This document shows, piece by piece, positions 1 to 7,993 of a stretch of DNA of 64,000 bases (its first letter is position 1; each line of letters begins with the position of its first letter). Source of the DNA: an uncultured Prevotellaceae bacterium. Lineage in GTDB: Bacteria; Bacteroidota; Bacteroidia; Bacteroidales; Bacteroidaceae. The notes beneath the pieces are model-generated. The model was not told the DNA's origin. It searched no databases and worked only from the letters and a program-made list of their open reading frames with translations. The stretch lies in assembly GCA_900315455.1 (NCBI GenBank), contig OMZE01000019.1, forward strand, positions 120,479 through 184,478. Reading direction: 5' to 3'. The translations under genes were made by a program, and so were the position numbers.

Positions 1-332
1 GCCGTGTTTTTGCCATACACATTGAGAGTCCTGCCATTTGCTGTGTTAGAATTCCAAGTCACGGTGACCTTTTTCACCTTACCACCCGAAGTGGTCGTGA
101 TTACACCCGAATTACTGTTACTGGAGCGTAGTTGGATTGAATTGTTTCCACCAGCACTGTTTCCTGCATACTTAGCATTTGAGATGCTGGTTATATCAGA
201 CCAACTAGCATAATTCGTGCCTGTCACTCCTGTGAGAGCCCGATCCAGTTCGTCGGTCACATTGCCGGCCCACGCCATTGAGACCACTGCGCATAGCAGC
301 GTCAACATTAAAAATCGTAGATTTTGTTTCAT
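1..332 (-). CDS. Secreted protein, N-terminal part (runs off the left edge)
   Basis: The start codon is the ATG whose complement is at 330-332. The reading frame is open from there to base 1, so about 110 residues are visible. It begins with a typical Sec signal peptide (MKQNLRFLMLTLLCAVVSMA, then WA-G cleavage). The mature part is rich in Ser, Asn, Gly and Thr and has a beta-sandwich look (ITTTSGGKVKKVTVTWNS, then TANGRTLNVYGKNT). This leader and first domain resemble the N-terminal part of large Prevotella surface proteins that often carry chitobiase-like or fibronectin-like modules, but the part that would define function lies outside the window. A small ORF on the opposite strand (4-213) is its shadow. 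Confidence 0.75.
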   Translation of the reverse strand, partial: MKQNLRFLMLTLLCAVVSMAWAGNVTDELDRALTGVTGTNYASWSDITSISNAKYAGNSAGGNNSIQLRSSNSNSGVITTTSGGKVKKVTVTWNSNTANGRTLNVYGKNT

Positions 333-403
333 AAATATACAGTTTTGATGATTATTGTTCTTAGGTGTATAGAATGATAGTGCATAACATACCAATTTCG
401 GTG

Positions 404-411
404 CAAAAATA
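404..411 (-). promoter_or_regulatory. Possible -7 element for the partial secreted gene
   Basis: On the minus strand this reads TATTTTTG, matching the Bacteroidota -7 consensus TAnnTTTG, about 72 bases before the start codon at 332. I see no good TTTG -33 element at the expected distance, so the call is weak. The rest of 333-640 is AT-rich and holds only this and the hairpin at 504-535. Confidence 0.35.
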
Positions 412-503
412 CTTTTTTTTTTCATATTTATATAAATATGTGAAAATAAAAATGTGCCTATTCCGTGAAAAGTTCAAAAATTGTATCCAAATGAGTAACA
501 TCA

Positions 504-535
504 GAAAGGCCGTTGCCCTGGGGCAACGGCCTTTC
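504..535. terminator. Perfect 14-bp stem-loop, probable terminator of the sigma/membrane-protein unit
   Basis: GAAAGGCCGTTGCC and GGCAACGGCCTTTC pair perfectly around a four-base loop. It lies about 105 bases after the stop of the leftward gene at 641 and before the next leftward gene. The U-tract on the minus-strand side is poor (TTGGATACAATTTTT after a short gap), so it may be a transcript-end stabiliser and not a classic intrinsic terminator. Confidence 0.6.
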
Positions 536-640
536 CACCATTAGTATGTTATGAAAAATTTGAGAGAATTGAAACTTCACAGTTTCATTTTGTTTTACTA
601 AACATTTGATTTTATAGAGAAAGCATAGAAATATCTATAT

Positions 641-1105
641 CTATTTCAGGATGGGTGCCTCGGAGAGTTTCATCGAGTCCTGGCGCATGGTATCGGCCTT
701 GGCCACCTCCACCCCGTCGGTGGGTTTCTCGTAGAGGTCGTTCTCGGTGATTTGCGGCGTGTCCTTGGGTTGGAACGCCACCTGTGAGGCATTGCCCAGT
801 GTGAGGATAATGGCCACGATGGCTGCTGCCTTGAAGAGTGGCTTCAGCCGCTGCACCATACTGATGGTACGTGCCTTCACCGGCGCGGCCTCTCCTGTCA
901 TCTCGAGCATCATCTTGTCGAACTCGTCGCCAAGTACATTTTCCTCCACATCGCTCTGCTCATAGGTGAACAGGTCTTTGTAGGGGAGAAGACATGCCGG
1001 CACGTTCTCTTGCGAGAAGAACGTGCGGAGGATTTGCTCCTCCTCGAGTGTCGTCTCGCACTGCCAGTAGCGTTCCAGCAATTGTTCAATGTACTTATAG
1101 TCCAT
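641..1105 (-). CDS. Small single-pass membrane protein paired with an ECF sigma factor (possible anti-sigma or partner)
   Basis: 154 residues. The first ~90 are cytoplasmic-looking, acidic and Glu/Gln-rich (MDYKYIEQLLERYWQCETTL), similar in style to the N-terminal zinc-finger-less part of Bacteroidota anti-sigma-like proteins. One hydrophobic segment (LFKAAAIVAIILTLGNA, about residues 89-105) is followed by a ~45-residue polar tail ending in EAPILK. The start codon overlaps the end of the upstream sigma-factor gene by 11 bases, so the two are translationally coupled, which supports a regulatory pair. It has no FecR domain and is shorter than classical FecR-type anti-sigma factors. The function is inferred from pairing and topology only. 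Confidence 0.7.
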   Translation of the reverse strand: MDYKYIEQLLERYWQCETTLEEEQILRTFFSQENVPACLLPYKDLFTYEQSDVEENVLGDEFDKMMLEMTGEAAPVKARTISMVQRLKPLFKAAAIVAIILTLGNASQVAFQPKDTPQITENDLYEKPTDGVEVAKADTMRQDSMKLSEAPILK

Positions 1106-1607
1106 AACCTTCTATTTCCTGGTATTTTTTCTTGATGGCCTGACGGGCCCTGAAGATGTTCACTTTCACCTGGTCCTCGCTGATGCCGAGGATGTCGGCA
1201 ATTTCCTTGTATGGCTTTCCCTCGAAATCGCGTAGTTGGATGCAACTGCGCTGTTTCTCCGGCAGTGCGTTCACCATCCGTCTCACAAGGTCGATGCGGT
1301 CTTTCTGTTGCATCTGCTCATAGGGGTCGTTGCCGTGGTCGGGGGTGCCGAGAGGGATGCTGTCTATCGACTCGTTCTGGTTGTCGCGGAGTTTGAGTTT
1401 GTCGAGTGCCAGGTTTCGGCAGATGGTGAGGCTATAGGCCTCTATCGACGCTATACTGTCCCATTCGTCGCGTTTGTTCCAGACTTTTATCAGTGTATCC
1501 TGCACGATGTCCTGCGCTTCTTCGTGCTTGAGGGTGATGCGCAGCGCAAGCCTGTAGAGCACGTCTTTCAGCGGTAGCACATCATTGCGGAAACTGATAT
1601 TCTTCAT
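1095..1607 (-). CDS. ECF-type RNA polymerase sigma-70 factor
   Basis: 170 residues, the usual size for an extracytoplasmic-function sigma factor. Region 2 is at about residues 10-78, with the region 2.2 signature EEAQDIVQDTLIKVW. Region 4 is at about 110-163, with ALPEKQRSCIQLRDFEGKPY, then KEIADILGISEDQVKVNIFR (helix-turn-helix). It would redirect RNA polymerase to a small regulon. The next gene downstream encodes a membrane protein overlapping by 11 bases, the usual partner arrangement. No PorX/SigP-specific features are visible and the regulon cannot be read from this window. Confidence 0.95.
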   Translation of the reverse strand: MKNISFRNDVLPLKDVLYRLALRITLKHEEAQDIVQDTLIKVWNKRDEWDSIASIEAYSLTICRNLALDKLKLRDNQNESIDSIPLGTPDHGNDPYEQMQQKDRIDLVRRMVNALPEKQRSCIQLRDFEGKPYKEIADILGISEDQVKVNIFRARQAIKKKYQEIEGYGL

Positions 1608-1696
1608 CTCTCTGAATAAATGACGATTGGGGGGATGGGATGTTACAACTAATCGACAGAGGTAAGATGTTTTAACAATTATTAACTAACGACACT

Positions 1697-1732
1697 AAGG
1701 TCTTTAGGGACTTTAAAGACCCTAAGGACCTT
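1697..1732. repeat. Long inverted repeat downstream of argB
   Basis: AAGGTCTTTAGGG at 1697-1709 pairs with CCCTAAGGACCTT at 1720-1732 over 13 positions with a single G.U wobble. The 10-base loop itself holds the palindrome CTTTAAAG. It is followed by more CCTTAGG-type repeats to about 1746. It sits between the leftward argB (ends 1768) and the leftward sigma gene (starts 1607), so it could end the topA-aroK-speA-argB transcript, although no U-tract follows. Confidence 0.7.
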
Positions 1733-1751
1733 AGGAACCTTAGGGGCTAAT

Positions 1752-1787
1752 TTTAAATCTTAAATCTTCAATCTTCAATTTTCAATC
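1752..1787. repeat. Short dispersed repeat made of TTCAATC units (copy 1)
   Basis: AT-rich direct repeat of TTCAATC/TTAAATC units. Related copies lie at 2664-2697, 9561-9590 (reverse) and 47751-47771. This copy overlaps the 3' end of argB and encodes its last residues and stop codon. Confidence 0.7.
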
Positions 1788-2568
1788 GGGCGAAGCCCGT
1801 AACCATGGTGCCTTTGGTGCCGTCGATGGCATCGGCGCGGGTGATGACCACTTTCTTTACGCCTTGGTTGATAGCATCGAGGGCATTTTCTATTTTGGGT
1901 ATCATGCCACCGCTGATGGTGCCGTCGGCCACGAGGGTGCGGAAACTCTCGTGGGTGATAATGGGGATAACCTGTGCCGTTGGACCTGTGCCGTCCATCA
2001 CGCCCGGCTGCTCGAAGGCATAGACGAGTGTCACGTCATAGTAGGGCGCGAGGGCCACGGCAGTGGTCGAGGCGATGGTATCGGCATTGGTATTGAGCAA
2101 CTGTCCGTTGCCGTCGTGGGTCAATGGTGCCATGACGGGAGTGATGCCCATGTCGATGAGTCGGTGCAGTTGCTCGCCGTCAGCACGGTCTACGTCGCCC
2201 ACGAAACCGAAGTCGATGCCGTTGCGCAGCGGGCGGCGGTGAGAGCGGATAACGTCGATGTCGGCCCCTGTCAGTCCGAGGGCATTCACGCCGTGTGCCT
2301 GCAGCAGTGCCACGAGGTTCTTGTTCACCAGTCCGCCATAGACCATGGTCACCACCTCGAGCATCTTGCCGTCGGTGATGCGTCGTCCGCCCACCATTTG
2401 GCTCTCTATGCCCAGTGAGGCGGCAATTTTCGTGGCACGCCGTCCTCCGCCATGCACAAGCACTTTCTTCCCCGCTATGGCAGAGAAGTTTTCCAGGAGT
2501 TGGTGGAGTTGTGCCTCGTCTTCTACCACGGCTCCCCCCACTTTCACGATAATAAGAGGTTGTTTCAT
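1768..2568 (-). CDS. argB: Acetylglutamate kinase
   Basis: 266 residues (family about 255-300). It phosphorylates N-acetyl-L-glutamate with ATP, the second step of arginine synthesis, in the cytoplasm. Amino-acid-kinase fold signatures are present: IVKVGGAVV at residues 7-15, the glycine loop LVHGGGRRATKIA near 37-49, the substrate-binding GLTGADIDVI, LNTNADTIAS in the middle and SGGMIPKIENALDAI near the C-terminus. It lies downstream of speA after a 133-base gap and is probably on the same leftward transcript. The last residues (RLKIED) and the stop are supplied by a dispersed AT-rich repeat, so the C-terminus has been remodelled without disturbing the fold. Confidence 0.97.
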   Translation of the reverse strand: MKQPLIIVKVGGAVVEDEAQLHQLLENFSAIAGKKVLVHGGGRRATKIAASLGIESQMVGGRRITDGKMLEVVTMVYGGLVNKNLVALLQAHGVNALGLTGADIDVIRSHRRPLRNGIDFGFVGDVDRADGEQLHRLIDMGITPVMAPLTHDGNGQLLNTNADTIASTTAVALAPYYDVTLVYAFEQPGVMDGTGPTAQVIPIITHESFRTLVADGTISGGMIPKIENALDAINQGVKKVVITRADAIDGTKGTMVTGFARLKIED

Positions 2569-2605
2569 AGAATATTTAAAGAGGGATTAATGGGACATAG
2601 ACACC

Positions 2606-2626
2606 CGCCCCTTATTTGAAGGGGCG
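2606..2626. other. Small hairpin between speA and argB
   Basis: CGCCCCTT and AAGGGGCG pair perfectly around a five-base loop. It sits 38 bases before the argB start on the leftward transcript. No T-run follows, so it is not a convincing terminator. It could affect relative expression of speA and argB. Confidence 0.5.
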
Positions 2627-2663
2627 AGGAGTGCCATTCGGGTGAGCAATTTCGACCGAAGGC

Positions 2664-2697
2664 CAATTTTCAATCTTCAATCTTCAATTTTCAATCT
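2664..2697. repeat. Short dispersed repeat made of TTCAATC units (copy 2)
   Basis: CAATTTTCAATCTTCAATC followed by TTCAATTTTCAATC, the same units as the copy at the end of argB. It lies immediately after the speA stop codon. Confidence 0.75.
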
Positions 2698-2701
2698 CCC
2701 A

Positions 2702-4594
2702 TCACTCCAGATAGGTATATCCGTAAAGGCCGGAGCGGTAGTTGGAGAGGAACTCCTTGCCTTCTTCGAGTGAGATTTTCCCTTGTTTCACGCTCTTCGT
2801 CACCCAGATTTCCAGTTGGCGCACCAGTTTGCGGGGGTTATACTGCACATAGGCCAGCACCTCCTCCACTGTCTCGCCATCGATGATTTGGTCGATGTGG
2901 TAGGAGCCGTCTTTCACCGAGATATGCACGGCGTTGGTATCGCCGAAGAGGTTGTGCATGTCGCCGAGGATTTCCTGGTATGCCCCCACGAGGAACACGC
3001 CGAGGTAATAGGGCTCGTTGCGCCGCAACGCATGCACGGGCAGGATATGCGATACATGGCGGTTGGTCACGAAGTTGGCTATCTTGCCGTCGCTGTCGCA
3101 GGTGATGTCCTGCAGGGTGGCGCTGCGTGTGGGCCGCTCGTTGAGTCGCTGTATGGGCACGATGGGGAAGAGTTGGTCGATGGCCCAGGAGTCGGGCAGT
3201 GACTGGAAGAGGGAGAAGTTGCAGAAATACTTGTCGGCGAGGAGTTTGTCGAGCCGGCGCAGTTCCTCGGGCACGTGCTTCATGTTTTTCGTGAGACTGT
3301 TGATCTCATGCGTCACACTCCAATACATGCTCTCTACCTCGGCACGCGTCTTCAGGTCGATGATGCCGTGGTTGAAGAGGTCGAGCGCCTCCTCACGTAT
3401 CTGCTCCGCGTCGTGCCAGTCTTCGAGCATCGTGCGCGGGTTGAGGTTGTCCCATATCTCATAGAGGTCTTTCACCAGTTGGTGGGCGTTCTCCGCAGGT
3501 TCGAAATCCTCGCTCATCTCCGGCAGCGAAGCCGTCTCGAGCACGTCGATGACGAGCACGGAGTGGTGTGCCGACAGCGACCGCCCGCTCTCGGTGATGA
3601 GGTTGGGGTGCTGTATGCCGTTCTTGTTCGATGCGTCGACGAAAGTGTAGATACAGTCGTTCACATATTCCTGGATGGAGTAGTTCACCGAACTCTCGCT
3701 GCTGGGCGAGCGTGTGCCGTCATAGTCAACACCCAGTCCGCCGCCACAGTCCACAAAGTCGACGTTGTAGCCCATCTTGTGGAGTTGGATATAGAACTGT
3801 GAGGCCTCGCGCAGGGCAGCCTGTATGCGGCGTATCTTTGTAATTTGCGAGCCGATGTGGAAATGTATGAGTCGCAGGCAGTCGCGCATGCCCTTCTTGT
3901 CGAGCATCTCGAGGGCGTCGAGGAGTTCGCTGCTGGTGAGGCCGAACTTACTGGCGTCGCCACCGCTCTCTTCCCATTTCCCCGAGCCCGACGACGCGAG
4001 TTTGATGCGTATGCCGAGGTTGGGTTTCACGTTGAGTTTCTTTGCGGCGCGCGCGATGGTCTCCAACTCGTTGAGTTTCTCCACGACGATGAAGATGCGC
4101 TTGCCCATCTTCTGTGCGAGGAGGGCGAGTTCGATATAACTCTGGTCCTTGTATCCGTTGCAGATGATGAGTGAGTCGCTCTGGCACTGCACGGCGATGA
4201 CGGCGTGCAGTTCGGGTTTCGACCCTGCCTCAAGGCCGAGGTTGAACTTCTTTCCGTGCGAGATGATTTCCTCCACCACCGGCTGCATCTGGTTCACCTT
4301 GATGGGGTAGATGACAAAGTTCTCGCCCTTGTAGTCGTATTCCTTCGCTGCCTTGGAGAAGCAACTGGCGGTTTTCTCGATACGGTTGTCGAGGATGTCG
4401 GGGAAGCGGAGCAATACGGGTGGCGTGACATCGCGCAGCGCCAGTTCGTCCATCACTTCGCGCAGGTCAATCTGAGTCTCATCCTTGCATGGCGAGACGT
4501 AGACGTTGCCTTTCTCGTTGACACTGAAATAGTTGATTCCCCATCCGTTGATGTTGTACAGTTCCTTGGAATCTTCAATCGTCCATTTTTTCAT
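2702..4594 (-). CDS. speA: Biosynthetic arginine decarboxylase
   Basis: 630 residues from the ATG at 4594, which matches the family length. The frame stays open to 4645, but that extension would overlap aroK and lacks homology-like character, while GGAAAG precedes the chosen start. The enzyme makes agmatine from arginine with PLP, feeding polyamine synthesis. PLP-binding lysine is in YPIKVNQ (about residue 99). Group-IV decarboxylase barrel motifs follow: LGLEAGSKPEL, IHFHIGSQ, and the phosphate-binding CGGGLGVDYDG. The C-terminal domain ends with LSNYRSGLYGYTYLE. The neighbours aroK and argB suggest an amino-acid metabolism operon read from topA. Confidence 0.97.
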   Translation of the reverse strand: MKKWTIEDSKELYNINGWGINYFSVNEKGNVYVSPCKDETQIDLREVMDELALRDVTPPVLLRFPDILDNRIEKTASCFSKAAKEYDYKGENFVIYPIKVNQMQPVVEEIISHGKKFNLGLEAGSKPELHAVIAVQCQSDSLIICNGYKDQSYIELALLAQKMGKRIFIVVEKLNELETIARAAKKLNVKPNLGIRIKLASSGSGKWEESGGDASKFGLTSSELLDALEMLDKKGMRDCLRLIHFHIGSQITKIRRIQAALREASQFYIQLHKMGYNVDFVDCGGGLGVDYDGTRSPSSESSVNYSIQEYVNDCIYTFVDASNKNGIQHPNLITESGRSLSAHHSVLVIDVLETASLPEMSEDFEPAENAHQLVKDLYEIWDNLNPRTMLEDWHDAEQIREEALDLFNHGIIDLKTRAEVESMYWSVTHEINSLTKNMKHVPEELRRLDKLLADKYFCNFSLFQSLPDSWAIDQLFPIVPIQRLNERPTRSATLQDITCDSDGKIANFVTNRHVSHILPVHALRRNEPYYLGVFLVGAYQEILGDMHNLFGDTNAVHISVKDGSYHIDQIIDGETVEEVLAYVQYNPRKLVRQLEIWVTKSVKQGKISLEEGKEFLSNYRSGLYGYTYLE

Positions 4595-4625
4595 GCTTTC
4601 CGGGATTGTTGGGTGTGGAGTTGGT

Positions 4626-5153
4626 TTATAGGTGCAGCGCCTCACGGATGCGCTTCACCGAGACGTTGATTTTCTCATAACTGTCGAGGAGGTTCACGTC
4701 GAGCGTGTGGTGTGCCTTGTTGTAGAAAGGCTCACGGTGCGCCAGTTGTGAGTTGATGAAGTCGAGGGTCTCCTCGGGAGTCTTGTCGCGCAGCAGGGGC
4801 CTCACGGTCTTCCCCATCTGCAGGTGTTTGTAGAGCACCTCGGGCGTGGCTTTCAGGTAGATGGTCTCACCCTGGGCGTTGAGATACTCCATATTGTCGA
4901 AGAAGCAGGGAGTGCCTCCACCGCAACTGATGACGACGTCTTCAAACTCCGCCACCTCGTGGAGCATGTTGCGCTCCACCTGTCGGAAACCCTCCTCTCC
5001 CCTCTCGGCGAAGAGTTGTGCCACCGTCTTCCGCATGCGCCCTTCTATATACCAGTCGAGGTCGTAGAAGGGCAACTTCAGGGTGCGCGCGAGGGCTTTC
5101 CCCACGGTGGTCTTCCCTGCTCCCATATATCCTATGATGATAATCCTCACCAT
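4626..5153 (-). CDS. aroK: Shikimate kinase
   Basis: 175 residues, normal for the family. It phosphorylates shikimate with ATP on the way to chorismate. Walker A is GYMGAGKTTVG at residues 8-18. The shikimate-binding Asp and Arg are in YDLDWYIEGR near 30-39 and FRQVE near 56-60. The glycine-rich CGGGTPCF is near 77-84, and the lid arginine is in VRPLLRDK near 117-124. It begins three bases after the topA stop and is followed by speA 31 bases on, consistent with one transcript. Confidence 0.97.
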   Translation of the reverse strand: MVRIIIIGYMGAGKTTVGKALARTLKLPFYDLDWYIEGRMRKTVAQLFAERGEEGFRQVERNMLHEVAEFEDVVISCGGGTPCFFDNMEYLNAQGETIYLKATPEVLYKHLQMGKTVRPLLRDKTPEETLDFINSQLAHREPFYNKAHHTLDVNLLDSYEKINVSVKRIREALHL

Positions 5154-5156
5154 GGG

Positions 5157-7508
5157 TCACTTCTTCTTTTTCGCGGTGGTGGCGTTGACCACCTTCATGC
5201 ACTCCTCGTAGGTGAGTTGCCCTGCCTTGGCGTGCATGGCTTTCGGCATGCGGTAGTTGGTGCCGTCGTAGCAGATATAGGGGCCATAGCGGCCGTTCAT
5301 CACCTCCATCTTCGGGTCTTCGTCAAACTGCTGCAGGTGTCGTTGTGCCTCCTGCTGGCGTTTCTCGCTGATGAGTTCCACGGCCCGGTCGAGGGTGATG
5401 GTGAGGGGATCTTCTCCCTTGGGCAGCGACACGTATTTCTTGTTGTGCAGGATATACGGTCCGAAGCGCCCGGTGCCTATCGACACGTCGCCGTCTTCAT
5501 ACTTTCCGAGGTTTCTCGGCAACTTGAACAGTTCGAGGGCCTCGTCGAGGGTGATGGTCTCCATGCTCTTGTCGGCGGGCAACTGTGCGAAGAGGGGTTT
5601 GTCCTTGTCGTCGGCGGTGCCCACCTGCACGATAGGACCGTAGCGTCCGATTTTCACGAAGACGGGGCGCCCTGTAGTGGGATGCATGCCCAGTTCGCGC
5701 TCTCCCGCCTTATGTTCGGCGCGGATGTTCATCGTGCGCTCCACCACGGGCTCGAAGTCCTTGTAGAACTTCTTGATCATTGCCGACCACTTGGCCTTTC
5801 CCTCGGCAATTTTGTCGAACTGCTTCTCCACATTGGCGGTGAAGCCATAGTCCATGATGTCGGGGAAATACTTCATCAGGAAGTCGTTCACCACGATGCC
5901 GATGTCGGAGGGCAGCAGTTTGCCCTTCTCGTTGCCCACGAGTTCTTTCTTCGTTGTGGTGCTCACCTTGTTGCCTTTCAGCGTGTCGATGGTATAGTCG
6001 CGGTTGACTCCCTTCTTGTCGCCCTTCTGCACATACTCGCGTTGCTGGATGGTGCTGATGGTGGGGGCGTAGGTGGAAGGACGGCCGATGCCCAGTTCCT
6101 CGAGTTTATGCACGAGGCTGGCCTCGGTGTAGCGGATGGGCCCCACAGTGAACCGCTCGGTGGCGGTGACGGTGCTGCGCTCCAGCGTGTCGCCTTGGTG
6201 AAGTGGGGGCAGGAGGTGCATCTGCTCGTCGTCGCGCGGCTCCTCGTCGTCGGTCGACTCACGGTAGGCTTTCAGGAAACCATCGAAGGTCACCACCTCT
6301 CCGGTGGCAACAAACATCTCATCGTTGTTCACACTGTCTTGTTTGTTGCCAGCGGGATGAATGAGGATGTTGACGGTGGTCTTCTCTATCTGTGCGTCGG
6401 CCATCTGCGAGGCGGCGGTGCGCTTCCATATCAGTTCGTAGAGACGGCGCTCCTGGGCATTGCCGTTGATTTCGGTATTGCTCATATAGGTGGGGCGGAT
6501 GGCCTCGTGGGCCTCCTGCGCACCCTTGGCGTTGGTCTTGTAATTGCGGGGTTTGCTATACTCCTTGCCATAGAGTTTCACTATCTCTTCCTTGCTGTCG
6601 TTGATGCAGAGCGAGGAGAGGTTCACCGAGTCGGTACGCATATAGGTGATGAGTCCGTTCTCGTAGAGGTGCTGTGCCACCATCATCGTCTGCGACACGC
6701 TGAAGCCGAGTTTGCGTGAGGCTTCCTGCTGCAGGGTGGAGGTGGTGAAGGGGGGTGCCGGCGTGCGGCGGAGGGGTTTCTTCGTCACGGCGTCTACGGT
6801 GAAGGTGGCATCCTTGCAGCGCTCGAGGAAGGCGAGGGCCATGTCGTGGCTCTTGAAGCGAGTTGGCAGTTCGGCGCGCACCACGGTCTTCTCGTCGCCA
6901 GGGAGGGTGAAGAGGGCGTTGATGCGGTAGTAAGGCTCACTTTCAAACGCCTGTATCTCGCGCTCGCGCTCCACGATGAGTCTCACGGCAACACTCTGCA
7001 CGCGCCCGGCGGAGAGGGCGGGCTTCACCTTGCGCCACAGCACGGGTGAGAGGCGGAAGCCGACGAGTCGGTCGAGCACGCGTCGTGCCTGCTGGGCGTT
7101 GACGAGGTTCATGTCGAGATGACGTGGATGCTCTATGGCATCGAGGATGGCGGGTTTGGTGATTTCGTGGAACACGATGCGGTTGGTCTTCTCCTCATCG
7201 AGTCCGAGCACCTCGCAGAGATGCCATGAGATGGCTTCTCCCTCGCGGTCTTCATCCGATGCGAGCCATATCTTCTTGGCTTTTCCTGCGTTGGTCTTCA
7301 ATTCGTTCACCAACTTCTCTTTTTCTTCGGGAATCTCATAGTCGGGTTCGAGGGTGTCGAGGTCGATGCTGATTTCTTTCTTCTTCAGGTCGCGGATATG
7401 TCCGTAACTCGACATCACCTTGTAGTCCTTACCAAGGAATTTCTCTATGGTCTTGGCCTTGGCGGGGCTCTCTACAATCACTAAATTGTCTTGCATATTC
7501 TCTGTCAA
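5157..7508 (-). CDS. topA: DNA topoisomerase I (type IA)
   Basis: 783 residues. It relaxes negative supercoils by single-strand passage. The TOPRIM domain at the N-terminus has LVIVESPAKAKTIEKFLG (residues 9-26) and the metal-binding DEDREGEA (about 85-92). The catalytic tyrosine is Y289 in GLITYMRTDSV. In place of the C-terminal four-cysteine zinc fingers of E. coli TopA there are three glycine/aromatic repeats (KIGRYGPIVQVG, GTGRFGPYILHNKKYVSLPK, NGRYGPYICYDG), the topoisomerase C-terminal repeat common in Bacteroidota and chlamydiae. The tail is basic (TTAKKKK). A second in-frame ATG at 7496 is a possible alternative start. An apparent 631-residue ORF on the opposite strand is its shadow. 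Confidence 0.98.
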   Translation of the reverse strand: MTENMQDNLVIVESPAKAKTIEKFLGKDYKVMSSYGHIRDLKKKEISIDLDTLEPDYEIPEEKEKLVNELKTNAGKAKKIWLASDEDREGEAISWHLCEVLGLDEEKTNRIVFHEITKPAILDAIEHPRHLDMNLVNAQQARRVLDRLVGFRLSPVLWRKVKPALSAGRVQSVAVRLIVEREREIQAFESEPYYRINALFTLPGDEKTVVRAELPTRFKSHDMALAFLERCKDATFTVDAVTKKPLRRTPAPPFTTSTLQQEASRKLGFSVSQTMMVAQHLYENGLITYMRTDSVNLSSLCINDSKEEIVKLYGKEYSKPRNYKTNAKGAQEAHEAIRPTYMSNTEINGNAQERRLYELIWKRTAASQMADAQIEKTTVNILIHPAGNKQDSVNNDEMFVATGEVVTFDGFLKAYRESTDDEEPRDDEQMHLLPPLHQGDTLERSTVTATERFTVGPIRYTEASLVHKLEELGIGRPSTYAPTISTIQQREYVQKGDKKGVNRDYTIDTLKGNKVSTTTKKELVGNEKGKLLPSDIGIVVNDFLMKYFPDIMDYGFTANVEKQFDKIAEGKAKWSAMIKKFYKDFEPVVERTMNIRAEHKAGERELGMHPTTGRPVFVKIGRYGPIVQVGTADDKDKPLFAQLPADKSMETITLDEALELFKLPRNLGKYEDGDVSIGTGRFGPYILHNKKYVSLPKGEDPLTITLDRAVELISEKRQQEAQRHLQQFDEDPKMEVMNGRYGPYICYDGTNYRMPKAMHAKAGQLTYEECMKVVNATTAKKKK

Positions 7509-7669
7509 ATTGTTATTTGATTCATGTTTTCACGCTGTCTAATATAGGAGATAAGGGGTTTTGGAGGGTAAATTCTACTGCGATGAAGTGGCTTGTATTT
7601 GTATACTTTTTCTTCTTCAACGCTCTCCCACATACGTCCTAATCTGTGACAGTTGGGTGATTTGAGCCG

Positions 7670-7677
7670 CAAAAGTA
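7670..7677 (-). promoter_or_regulatory. Possible -7 element upstream of topA
   Basis: On the minus strand this reads TACTTTTG, which fits TAnnTTTG. It would give a leader of about 155 bases to the topA start. No matching TTTG lies 19-21 bases further upstream, so it is a weak call. Confidence 0.3.
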
Positions 7678-7813
7678 AGCAAATCTTTAGTGATATACCT
7701 TATTATATTGATTATTTTTTGATTTTTTAAGAAATAGAGATTTAGATGTAACTATTCAGCACCCTCAACATGAATTTACTTAGGAGTGCCCTTTTCGGGG
7801 CAGAAATCATACT

Positions 7814-7843
7814 CATTTCAAATCAAATCATTTCAAATCAAAC
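7814..7843. repeat. Tandem 15-base repeat in the topA upstream gap
   Basis: CATTTCAAATCAAA occurs twice in tandem with a 15-base period, followed to about 7890 by AGATTTGGA/AGATTTGAA repeats. The whole gap 7509-8405 carries no convincing gene. The 60-codon ORF at 7770-7952 lies in low-complexity sequence and is not supported. Confidence 0.6.
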
Positions 7844-7993
7844 TCTCACAAATAAAAAAAGAGATTTGGAAGATTTGGATAGATTTGAAAGATTTCTCGC
7901 CGTAGGCGACTCTTTTTCTGATTCGCTGAAAATATTTACTAGGGGATACTGAGAGATACATTTAGGTTTGAGGTTTGAGGTTTGAACCCTTTG

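Noticed and set aside
4824-6719. 631-codon open frame on the plus strand
   Set aside because: It lies wholly opposite aroK/topA, its translation has no domain signature, and topA is unmistakable on the other strand.
7770-7952. 60-codon ORF in the repeat-rich gap
   Set aside because: Low-complexity AT-rich repeats, no ribosome site and no recognisable protein character.
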